Source of the DNA: JAJISK01 sp046759865
GTDB lineage: Archaea; Thermoplasmatota; Thermoplasmata; RBG-16-68-12; JAJISG01
Assembly (NCBI GenBank): GCA_046759865.1
Contig: JBHIDB010000049.1
Coordinates: forward strand, 1-8,410
Reading direction: 5' to 3'
Length of the DNA: 8,410 nt
Part shown: positions 1 to 4,703 of the stretch, piece after piece
Layout of the letters: every line of letters starts with the position of its first letter
Position numbering within the stretch: the stretch's first letter is position 1
The notes under the pieces: model-generated
Database searches by the model: none
What the model saw: only the letters and a program-made list of their open reading frames with translations
What the model was told of the DNA's origin: nothing
Position numbers and translations under genes: made by a program

Positions 1-140
1 GGGACGGGGTCGTCCGGAAGACGGTGGAGGAGTACCTCTTCACCTTCATGATTCACGAGATCTACCACAAGGGCGAGGTTCTCGCCGTCCTATGGCAGGG
101 GGACCACGAGCCGCCTCCGGTGGACTACTGGCGATACTAA
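1..140 (+). CDS. DinB-family protein, C-terminal fragment
   Basis: Partial gene entering from the left edge; the first complete codon is at 3 and the TAA stop is at 138-140. The 45 visible residues contain FMIHEIYHKGEV, which fits the last metal-binding segment of DinB-like four-helix-bundle proteins (HExxHxG pattern, the His residues binding a divalent metal), followed by a short Pro-rich tail ending DYWRY. DinB proteins are small putative metalloenzymes, some of them thiol transferases; the exact substrate cannot be inferred. The family call rests on this one motif and its position near the C-terminus. A 6-bp hairpin follows the stop directly, suggesting the transcript may end there. Confidence 0.6.
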   Translation, partial: DGVVRKTVEEYLFTFMIHEIYHKGEVLAVLWQGDHEPPPVDYWRY

Positions 141-161
141 GGTCTTAGACTGACCAAGACC
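141..161 (+). terminator. Hairpin directly after the DinB-like gene
   Basis: A perfect 6-bp inverted repeat, GGTCTT (141-146) and AAGACC (156-161), with a 9-nt loop starts right after the TAA stop. No strong T-run follows on the plus strand, so it may be a processing or pausing structure rather than a true archaeal terminator. A second small stem follows (GATCG 170-174 pairing with CGATC 188-192). Confidence 0.3.
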
Positions 162-207
162 GTTCACGAGATCGTGTCGCTATAGAGCGATCTTACCCCC
201 CTCCGCC

Positions 208-218
208 AATATGGTTAT
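208..218 (+). promoter_or_regulatory. Possible TATA element upstream of the SnoaL-like gene
   Basis: AATATGGTTAT is centred about 30 bp before the ATG at 243, roughly the distance expected for a leaderless or nearly leaderless archaeal transcript. A second AT-rich candidate, CTATAG, lies at 180-185. Neither has a clear BRE, so the assignment is weak. Confidence 0.3.
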
Positions 219-231
219 CCGCGGCTTTCCT

Positions 232-245
232 CATGCTTAAGCATG
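232..245. promoter_or_regulatory. 14-bp perfect palindrome over the start codon (possible operator)
   Basis: CATGCTTAAGCATG is identical to its own reverse complement and its last three bases are the ATG of the SnoaL-like gene. Its place between the putative TATA box and the coding region is where a dimeric archaeal repressor could block initiation. If the transcript were to start upstream of it, it could instead form a small RNA stem covering the start. The palindrome is certain; the regulatory role is inference. Confidence 0.4.
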
Positions 246-620
246 ACCCCCGAAGAGCGGAAACAGACTGCCGTCGAGTTACTTCAGCTGGCCGCCGCCG
301 GCACCGCGCATGGGGCGACCGACCGTTTCTTGACCCCTGACTTTAAGCACCACAACCCCCACGTCCCTGCCGGCATAGGGCCCTTGACGGAGGCCATGCG
401 GGCCGACGCCAAGAACGTCCCCAACAAGCGATTGGACATCAAGCATGTCCTCGCCGTCGGGGAGTTGGTTGCCCTCCATTTCCATGTGGTCCGCAAGCCG
501 GGGGACTCGGGCTTGGCCGTGGTCCACCTCTACCGCTTTGAGGGCGAACGGATTGCGGAGCTGTGGGACATCGGACAGGAGGTCCCAACAGACTCGCCCA
601 ACGAGGACGGTATGTTCTAG
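243..620 (+). CDS. SnoaL-like / NTF2-fold small protein
   Basis: A 125-residue protein of the size usual for single-domain SnoaL-like (NTF2-fold) proteins. Features that fit the family are an N-terminal helix, a conserved HHNPHVPAG segment (residues 36-44, resembling the Y/H-xHNP stretch of SnoaL-like predicted aldol-condensation enzymes), and a C-terminal beta-strand pair around LAVVHLYRFEGERIAELWD (91-109), where this family typically ends with a WD-containing strand. Likely a soluble cytoplasmic protein binding a small hydrophobic ligand; the substrate is unknown. The ATG at 243 is the only sensible start and lies within a palindrome. No ribosome-binding site is seen, fitting leaderless translation. 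Codon use is less GC-extreme than in the ribosomal operon, and such stand-alone proteins are commonly transferred between bacteria and archaea. Confidence 0.75.
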   Translation: MTPEERKQTAVELLQLAAAGTAHGATDRFLTPDFKHHNPHVPAGIGPLTEAMRADAKNVPNKRLDIKHVLAVGELVALHFHVVRKPGDSGLAVVHLYRFEGERIAELWDIGQEVPTDSPNEDGMF

Positions 621-647
621 CAGTCAACCCTTGCTTAACTCCCTTCC

Positions 648-652
648 AAAAA
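648..652 (-). terminator. T-run terminator of tRNA-Pro
   Basis: Five T residues on the minus strand follow the discriminator base of the tRNA immediately. A short T-run is the usual archaeal termination signal, and its position also shows that CCA is not encoded. Confidence 0.6.
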
Positions 653-725
653 TGGGCCCGCCCAGATTTGAACTGGAGTCGCCAGCACCCCAAGCTGGAA
701 GGATACCAAGCTACCCTACGGGCCC
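653..725 (-). tRNA. tRNA-Pro(GGG)
   Basis: A complete 73-nt cloverleaf without intron can be folded by eye on the minus strand. The acceptor stem pairs GGGCCCG with CGGGCCC and the discriminator is A. The D-loop carries G18-G19. The anticodon stem CCAGC/GCTGG encloses the loop TTGGGGT, giving anticodon GGG, which reads proline CCC/CCU codons. The variable loop is 4 nt, and the T-loop is TTCAAAT closed by a stem containing CCAG/CTGG. The 3' CCA is absent and must be added enzymatically. The gene has its own promoter and T-run terminator and no neighbour on the same strand nearby, so it is probably transcribed alone. Its first 18 nt and promoter recur in a partial copy at 1802-1860. Confidence 0.93.
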
Positions 726-749
726 CGGAGCCAGTACGGGAAAGCGGGG

Positions 750-757
750 CTTATAGA
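750..757 (-). promoter_or_regulatory. TATA box of tRNA-Pro
   Basis: TCTATAAG on the minus strand is centred about 28 bp upstream of the first tRNA base, the usual archaeal box A distance. The surrounding block (ATCC, TCGACATCTATA) is conserved in the partial copy at 1843-1860, which supports its being the functional part. Confidence 0.65.
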
Positions 758-1224
758 TGTCGAGGATTTTACCTGAGTCGGGCCGTCACATGAGCTAGCC
801 TTATGACGTCGACGGATCGACGTCTGCCGGCGCAATTGTTTCGTGAGTTAGGAGCATAACCTCGCCGACCTCAGTCAGGAAGGGTAATCGAGTTGCCCGT
901 CGGCTTTCGTCCTGCTCGAGTCTTATCGCCCCTAATTTCAGAGGGTTGTAGCATTGGCCCTGAAGCGCTACCTTTGAAGGACAGCTCTTGGTACTCTCGG
1001 CGACCATTAGCCGAGGGAGGATTTGGCACTCGATCGGACTGCCCGTCGAAAGCTTCCTTTCAAGGACTCTGACTGCCCGAGCTGACCGGGACAAGGGCAG
1101 ACTTCTACCCACTCAGTCATTGCCCCCTGGGTGTGTGTTTATAGCTCGCAATACTCTCCCTTCGAGGCCCTCCCCATAGTCAACAGGAAAAGGCCCACCC
1201 GGTTAGCTCTTCCTGGTTCCACGT
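758..1224. other. Intergenic stretch without a recognisable gene
   Basis: No protein family is recognised on either strand over about 470 bp. The longest open frame is on the minus strand, 1112 to 801, with a GTG start and 103 codons. Its translation is low in hydrophobic pattern and matches nothing known to me. A TATA-like CTATAAAC (minus strand, 1138-1145) sits 26-30 bp before that GTG and also before an ATG at 1120 opening a 37-codon frame, so a short transcript cannot be excluded. The stretch lies between the intact tRNA-Pro and its partial copy, and could be decayed inserted or duplicated DNA. Confidence 0.4.
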
Positions 1225-1629
1225 TCAGAATCTGCGGCCCTTCCCTGCGTCAAGCGCCTCCAGGGCCGCGAGGAAGTCCTCCGTAGTGGCTCGCTTGGTC
1301 CGAGGATTGCGTTGGACGGCGATCATGGCGGCCTGAACGGAAACCTCTCCTACGGTGAGACCCGGATGCCCCGGCAACTGATCATCTTGAGGCTGCTGCG
1401 TCTCGCCCCGTGCATAGGGACTGCGTCTCCTCTTCTGGATGAAGTGAACCGGCACCTCTACCCGGATGGTTCGGTCAATGATGGGCACGACGAGGACGAG
1501 GCCAGGGCCTTGAGCAGCCATGACGCGTCCCAGCCGAAAGGGCACCAGCCGTTCCGCCTCGCGCACTATCCGTATGCTGGCAGTGAAGAGGATAAGCACG
1601 ATTGCAAGGCCCAGGATGGCTGTTATCAA
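1225..1629 (-). pseudogene. Stomatin/SPFH-like N-terminus joined to an AAA-lid-like tail
   Basis: A 134-codon frame with a TTG start. Residues 1-18 form a membrane segment (ITAILGLAIVLILFTASI), followed by IRIVREAERLVPFRLGRV and a GPGLVLVVPIIDR stretch: the canonical start of stomatin/prohibitin-type (SPFH, Band 7) membrane-scaffold proteins. The similarity stops near residue 65, where a full slipin would continue for another 180 or so residues. After a basic, Gln-rich linker, residues 90-127 (GLTVGEVSVQAAMIAVQ then ATTEDFLAALEAL) resemble the C-terminal helical lid of PAN/Cdc48-type AAA ATPases, which typically read tGae...eAgm.Air....vt.eDF..Al.k. The ORF is thus either a remnant of two decayed genes or a real small membrane protein. 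A TATA-like GTTTTATG at 1685-1692 lies upstream. The SPFH assignment of the first 60 residues is fairly sure; the AAA assignment is moderate. Confidence 0.45.
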
Positions 1630-1801
1630 CAGGACTTCAGAATCGGTTATGGGACTGCCTCGAGCGCGACAGGTGTTCGCAGTGCATAAAACCAGGAGGT
1701 AAGTGACTCACGCGAGGATCACAGGCAGAAGGCCTGAATGATTCACTGGTCGATTAGACATATCCCTCGGGCACCCAACTCGTCCTGGCCTTGTGGGTAG
1801 G

Positions 1802-1819
1802 AAGCTACCCTACGGGCCC
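1802..1819 (-). repeat. Partial copy of the tRNA-Pro 5' end
   Basis: Eighteen bases (plus strand aagctaccctacgggccc) are identical to 708-725, the first 18 nt of the tRNA-Pro gene: acceptor 5' strand and D-stem start. Similarity ends abruptly on the side that would hold the rest of the tRNA; the anticodon and T arms are missing, so no tRNA can form. Looser similarity continues upstream through the promoter to about 1876, giving an imperfect repeat of some 75 bp against 708-785 in the same orientation. The truncated copy could instead fold GGGTAG-CTTC-CTACCC as a simple hairpin. Confidence 0.8.
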
Positions 1820-1842
1820 TCCGGCAGTATCGAGAACCGGCG

Positions 1843-1850
1843 CATATAGA
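1843..1850 (-). promoter_or_regulatory. TATA box of the tRNA-Pro partial copy
   Basis: TCTATATG on the minus strand lies at nearly the same distance from the partial copy's first base (26 versus 27 nt) as the TATA box of the intact tRNA. The element looks intact, so a short RNA beginning with the tRNA-Pro 5' sequence may be made and would run toward the stomatin-like ORF. Confidence 0.45.
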
Positions 1851-1876
1851 TGTTGAGGATGTCAACCCGTGCGGGC

Positions 1877-2701
1877 TTATTGTGCAAGCCTGTCCAGAAA
1901 TCGGCGGACGTACCGCCGGAAGCCATCAGGCTGATCCAGATTGCATAAGTGCGCCGCATCCTGAAGGACTACCTTACGAGCGGATCGAATATTGTCGACC
2001 ATGTGGTCACCGGCGGCGAGGATGAAAGGGGTGTCGTACGCACCAACCACAACTAGCACGGGTATCTCAAGCTCCGTCAACCGCTCCGCTGCGGGAGTCT
2101 CCGTATCGGGCAGGCGTTTGCCCAGTCGCTTCGCCTCATGTGACAGAGCGTTTCGGTTCATCTCGTAGGCCAACTGGCGCATCTGCTGGTTCACCTGCGT
2201 CGGGGTCCGGTCCATCCCGTCGAACCAGATCCGGGTCTCGATCTCGGCTACCAGATCCAAGTCGCCAGCGTTGTAGGCCTTCTCTGCCTCTTCGAATATC
2301 GCCGGCGTTGGCACGTCGAGTTCAAGTCCGCCTGGACCGGAACTCACCATGATGAGTGCCTCCGTTCTTGACGGCTGCGTCAATGCGAAATCCATCGCCA
2401 ATCCGCCACCCATTGAGCACCCCATCAGGAGAGAAGGCTGGCGCATGTCCAGATAATCAAGCAATCCAGTCAAGTCCTGGAGATGGGTAAAGTCCCCTTC
2501 GACGGGCTCGCTTTGTCCATAGCCACGCATGTCATAGCGGAGAACCCGAAATTCTTTTGAGAAGGCCGCGAACTCGTTGTTCCACTGGCGACTGTCCGCG
2601 ACGCCGGCGTGAATCATGACGAACGGCTGTCCCGTGCCAGCAAGCTCGTAGTAAATCCGAGCATTGCCAATCTCGGCTAGGCCAGATTCGGTTCGGGTCA
2701 C
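1877..2701 (-). CDS. Alpha/beta hydrolase
   Basis: A complete 274-residue single-domain alpha/beta hydrolase, of the size of 3-oxoadipate enol-lactonase and related esterases. The N-terminal strands are followed by the oxyanion-hole segment HAGVADSRQW (31-40), then YDMRGYGQSEP (56-66), the nucleophile elbow GCSMGG (Ser96), a helical cap region (about 125-205), the acid VVGAYDTP (Asp223) and the base DAAHLCNLDQP (His251). The triad Ser96-Asp223-His251 is intact. No signal peptide, so cytoplasmic; the substrate is not predictable and an ester or lactone is the generic expectation. The start is GTG at 2701, preceded by a GGACAGGAC purine-rich stretch; no better start lies upstream in frame. It begins 39 bp after rpoN on the same strand and may be read through from the ribosomal operon, an unusual neighbour for a hydrolase, suggesting later insertion. 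Confidence 0.88.
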   Translation of the reverse strand: MTRTESGLAEIGNARIYYELAGTGQPFVMIHAGVADSRQWNNEFAAFSKEFRVLRYDMRGYGQSEPVEGDFTHLQDLTGLLDYLDMRQPSLLMGCSMGGGLAMDFALTQPSRTEALIMVSSGPGGLELDVPTPAIFEEAEKAYNAGDLDLVAEIETRIWFDGMDRTPTQVNQQMRQLAYEMNRNALSHEAKRLGKRLPDTETPAAERLTELEIPVLVVVGAYDTPFILAAGDHMVDNIRSARKVVLQDAAHLCNLDQPDGFRRYVRRFLDRLAQ

Positions 2702-2740
2702 TGACGTCCTGTCCTTCGTAGAACGGGTCCGACGGACGGG

Positions 2741-2932
2741 TCACCCGAGGGGAATCACGTCCTCAATCAGGTCAACGTGCGAGAGAATCATGCGTCGACA
2801 GCAATAGCGCTCGAGCCCAAGCTCGTCCAGCGCGTTCTTGGGGTTCTTCCCTGCGTCCAGCGCTTGCAGGTACTTCTCCCACGAGGAGCCGATGACCTTG
2901 CCGCAGGTGAAGCAGCGTACGGGGATAATCAT
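2741..2932 (-). CDS. rpoN: DNA-directed RNA polymerase subunit N
   Basis: A 63-residue protein starting MIIPVRCFTCGKVIG, the hallmark of archaeal RpoN, the homologue of eukaryotic Rpb10. It is a small zinc-binding subunit of the polymerase assembly platform with subunits D, L and P. The zinc ligands are Cys7 and Cys10 (CFTC) and the adjacent pair Cys44-Cys45 in YCCRRM, the atypical arrangement specific to this subunit. Length is typical for archaea. The ATG lies 4 nt after the uS9 stop; GGTGA, part of which is the uS9 stop region, serves as Shine-Dalgarno, so translation is likely coupled. It is the last gene of the eL18-uL13-uS9-rpoN cluster. This is unrelated to bacterial sigma-54, which shares the gene symbol. 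Confidence 0.97.
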   Translation of the reverse strand: MIIPVRCFTCGKVIGSSWEKYLQALDAGKNPKNALDELGLERYCCRRMILSHVDLIEDVIPLG

Positions 2933-2936
2933 GGAC

Positions 2937-3347
2937 TCACCGGTAGGACTTCTGCCGTTTCTTGCGGGCGCCCCGCCCCAGCGGCTTCTTGGGGAGCTTC
3001 CGTCGCGTGTCCGGCACGAGGAGCGTCCGGTCGTACGCCCGAATTCTCTCTTCCAACTCCTCGTCTCCGTAGAAGCCCACGAGCCCGCGGGCGATGGCGG
3101 TCCGTATGGCGTCGGCCTGGCCCATGACCCCGCCCCCGTGGACGTTCACGTCAATGTCGACCTGGTCGGCCCGACCATGAGCCAGCGTCAAGGCTTCCAT
3201 GATCTTCAAGCGGGCCATCTCGGGCGCATGAATTTCCAGAGGCACCTTGTTAATCCGCACCCGGCCCTGGCCGTTTCGAATCACGGCCCGAGCCACGGCG
3301 GTCTTGCGTTTTCCGCTCGCGACGACGGGCCCCTTCTTCCCCTTCAC
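2937..3347 (-). CDS. rps9: Small ribosomal subunit protein uS9
   Basis: A 136-residue archaeal S9 (eukaryotic S16). Evidence: the N-terminal VVASGKRKTAVARAVI segment, INKVPLEIHAPEMARLKI, the central VDIDVNVHGGGVMGQADAIR core with the conserved G-rich loop, and the basic C-terminal tail ending KKRQKSYR, whose final Lys-Ser-Tyr-Arg reaches the P-site tRNA in the ribosome. Full length. The start codon is GTG and overlaps the uL13 stop as GTGA (3344-3347); a GGAG Shine-Dalgarno lies about 8 nt upstream inside uL13. Expected to be co-transcribed and translationally coupled with its neighbours. Confidence 0.97.
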   Translation of the reverse strand: MKGKKGPVVASGKRKTAVARAVIRNGQGRVRINKVPLEIHAPEMARLKIMEALTLAHGRADQVDIDVNVHGGGVMGQADAIRTAIARGLVGFYGDEELEERIRAYDRTLLVPDTRRKLPKKPLGRGARKKRQKSYR

Positions 3348-3763
3348 GACTTCGCTCCTAGTAGCTTTGACAGCTCCCGGAGTGTGATATACGTTGTGGT
3401 CTTGCCTTGGATGCTGGCTCCCGGCGCCTCCTCGGGCTCCCCCCCGATCTCGGGGGGCGCCCCAGCGTAGACACGAAGCCGTTTGAACGCGGCGCGACCC
3501 CGGGGCCTCTGGTAGGGAAGCATGCCCCGCACCGTGCGTTTGAGGATGCGGTCCGGGCGTTTCGGGAAGTACGGGCCCTTCCGTTGGCTCCCGACACGAC
3601 GCTTCTGCTGGTATTCCCGGAGGATGGATTGCCGCGACCCCGTGATGACGGCCTCCTCGGCGTTGACGATGGTCACGGTCTCCCCCTCGAGGAGCCGCTT
3701 GGCGGTGAGGCTGGACAGGCGTCCCAGGATCTGCCCGGAGGCATCATAGATGACCATGTTCAT
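3344..3763 (-). CDS. rpl13: Large ribosomal subunit protein uL13
   Basis: A 139-residue uL13. The start MVIYDASGQILGRLSS, then LLEGETVTIVNAEEAVITGS and the RRGMLPYQ-like stretch TVRGMLPYQRPRGRAAFKRL, are diagnostic; the C-terminal ITLRELSKLLG helix is also typical. It binds 23S rRNA early in 50S assembly. Two in-frame ATGs exist, at 3763 and 3757. The first overlaps the eL18 stop (ATGA, 3760-3763), favouring stop-restart coupling, while the second gives the more usual N-terminus; either may be used. It ends in a GTGA overlap with uS9. Confidence 0.96.
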   Translation of the reverse strand: MNMVIYDASGQILGRLSSLTAKRLLEGETVTIVNAEEAVITGSRQSILREYQQKRRVGSQRKGPYFPKRPDRILKRTVRGMLPYQRPRGRAAFKRLRVYAGAPPEIGGEPEEAPGASIQGKTTTYITLRELSKLLGAKS

Positions 3764-4125
3764 CCCATGATGCGGACTCCGCTGCCTCGGGGGTTCTCTG
3801 CGACCAGTTCGCGGAGGTCCAAGACCTGACCTCCGGCGGCCTCGACCCGTGCCCTCGCGGCCTCCGAAGCCTGGACGGCGGAAATCCTCAATGACTTGGA
3901 GAGGCGCCCCGTCCCGAGGAGCTTACCGGGAACCACCAGAACCTCCCCCTCCGCTGCGTGCCGTTCGAGGCGAGATAGGTTCACCTCGGCCCAGACGCGG
4001 CGCGGTCTGGACAGGCGTCGCGCAACGTCCCTCCAGATAGGGGCTTCGTGCTCCCGGGCGGCAGCCTGGAGGTCTTCGATGAGGGCGATGAGTAGCGGAT
4101 TGGACTTGCGAAGGGGTCTGCTCAT
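3760..4125 (-). CDS. rpl18e: Large ribosomal subunit protein eL18
   Basis: A 121-residue archaeal L18e, homologous in its core to bacterial uL15. Signs are KSNPLLIALIEDLQ (8-21), PIWRDVARRLSRPRRVWAEVNLSRL (29-53), the VVPGKLLGTGRLSK loop (64-77) and the C-terminal GVRIMG. It is the first gene of the eL18-uL13-uS9-rpoN operon, the standard archaeal order. The ATG at 4125 lies only about 10 nt after the transcription start predicted from the BRE/TATA element at 4156-4168, so the leader is very short. The typical upstream neighbours (rps13, rps4, rps11, rpoD) are not here; a HesB-type gene lies upstream, so this is a separate transcription unit. Confidence 0.96.
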   Translation of the reverse strand: MSRPLRKSNPLLIALIEDLQAAAREHEAPIWRDVARRLSRPRRVWAEVNLSRLERHAAEGEVLVVPGKLLGTGRLSKSLRISAVQASEAARARVEAAGGQVLDLRELVAENPRGSGVRIMG

Positions 4126-4155
4126 GGACTCGGCCTCGGCTCTACGGGGCGCGCG

Positions 4156-4168
4156 CTAAAAAGGTTTC
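4156..4168 (-). promoter_or_regulatory. BRE/TATA promoter of the ribosomal protein operon
   Basis: On the minus strand GAAACCTTTTTAG combines a BRE-like purine/A stretch with a T-rich box A, centred about 35 bp before the eL18 ATG, giving a predicted leader of about 10 nt. Alternating GC runs (GCGCGCGC at 4149-4156 and CGCGCGC at 4170-4176) flank it on both sides. An analogous GGAACCTTGATTAG stands before trpS. Confidence 0.6.
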
Positions 4169-4214
4169 TCGCGCGCAACACGGGCGAAAACGCGGGGTTC
4201 GGCTACGGTGGTTC

Positions 4215-4556
4215 TTACGCGTGGAAGGAGGAACCGCAGGCGCACGTGGACTGGGCGTTGGGGTTGTTGACGACGAAGCCGGTTCCCATCAGGCTCTCCT
4301 GCCAGTCGAGGGTCATACCCTTCACGTACGGCTCGCTGAACTCATCAACTAGGACCTTCACGCCGTTGGTCTCGTAGACGCGATCGCCGTCCTCCAGCTT
4401 CTCCTCGAAGGTCATGCCGTAGCTCAGGCCGGAGCAGCCGCCCCCCGTCACGAAGACGCGGAGGTACTGATACGATCCCCCCTCGTTCTTCAGGAGGTCT
4501 CTGACCTTCGCCGCTGCAGGTTCGGTGAGGGCAACCTCAACGAGATCGGTCTCCAT
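4215..4556 (-). CDS. HesB/IscA-type (A-type) iron-sulfur protein
   Basis: A 113-residue A-type iron-sulfur carrier/insertion protein. The three conserved cysteines are present: Cys41 in VTGGGCSGLSYGM and Cys105 and Cys107 in the C-terminal STCACGSSF. The strand-rich FeS-biosynthesis domain fills the whole chain, and LVDEFSEPYVKGMTLDW precedes the usual GTGFVVNNPNA segment. It likely receives Fe-S clusters and delivers them to apoproteins in the cytoplasm. The frame stays open far upstream, but the TATA box at 4579-4586 places transcription start at about 4557, so the ATG at 4556 (METDLVEV) is chosen, as a leaderless gene; the in-frame ATG at 4568 would lie upstream of the RNA start. It is transcribed divergently from the TIM-barrel gene. 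Confidence 0.93.
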   Translation of the reverse strand: METDLVEVALTEPAAAKVRDLLKNEGGSYQYLRVFVTGGGCSGLSYGMTFEEKLEDGDRVYETNGVKVLVDEFSEPYVKGMTLDWQESLMGTGFVVNNPNAQSTCACGSSFHA

Positions 4557-4578
4557 CGATAATCCCATTATGGCGCCG

Positions 4579-4586
4579 TTATATAA
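4579..4586 (-). promoter_or_regulatory. TATA box of the HesB/IscA gene
   Basis: TTATATAA, preceded on the minus strand by the purine-rich GGAAGGC (BRE position), is a near-consensus archaeal box A. Its centre is about 26 bp from the ATG at 4556, which indicates a leaderless mRNA and settles the start codon. Confidence 0.75.
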
Positions 4587-4654
4587 GCCTTCCCAGCAGG
4601 GTTCCACGCACGATATCGGCCGGTCTGGTGGGCCCTTGTGGTGGGGAGAGAAGG

Positions 4655-4662
4655 TATTAATA
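4655..4662 (+). promoter_or_regulatory. TATA box of the TIM-barrel/PHI unit
   Basis: TATTAATA after the purine stretch GAGAGAAGG lies about 45 bp before the ATG at 4704. This predicts a leader of some 15-20 nt that includes AGAGGA (4687-4692), a weak Shine-Dalgarno about 11 nt before the start. Confidence 0.55.
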
Positions 4663-4703
4663 CTGTTCCTTTCTCGAAGAGAACGAAGAGGACTGGGCGT
4701 GTT

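Noticed and set aside
801..1112. Minus-strand 103-codon frame with GTG start and an upstream TATA-like element
   Set aside because: No recognisable domain, membrane pattern or ribosome-binding site; kept only as a note under the intergenic stretch.
1240..1263. 24-nt similarity (21 matches) to rpoN at 2846-2869, both encoding L-x-A-L-D-A-G-K
   Set aside because: No similarity extends to either side, and the surrounding proteins are unrelated; probably chance convergence in GC-rich codons.
1312..1702. Plus-strand frames opposite the stomatin-like ORF
   Set aside because: No family resemblance; the minus-strand frame has a clear SPFH-type N-terminus.
1741..1819. A complete second tRNA-Pro
   Set aside because: After the first 18 nt there is no matching anticodon arm, T arm or 3' acceptor strand, so no cloverleaf can be formed.
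2838..3829. Plus-strand open frames across the ribosomal protein operon
   Set aside because: They are antisense shadows of eL18, uL13 and uS9; no family similarity is seen in their translations.
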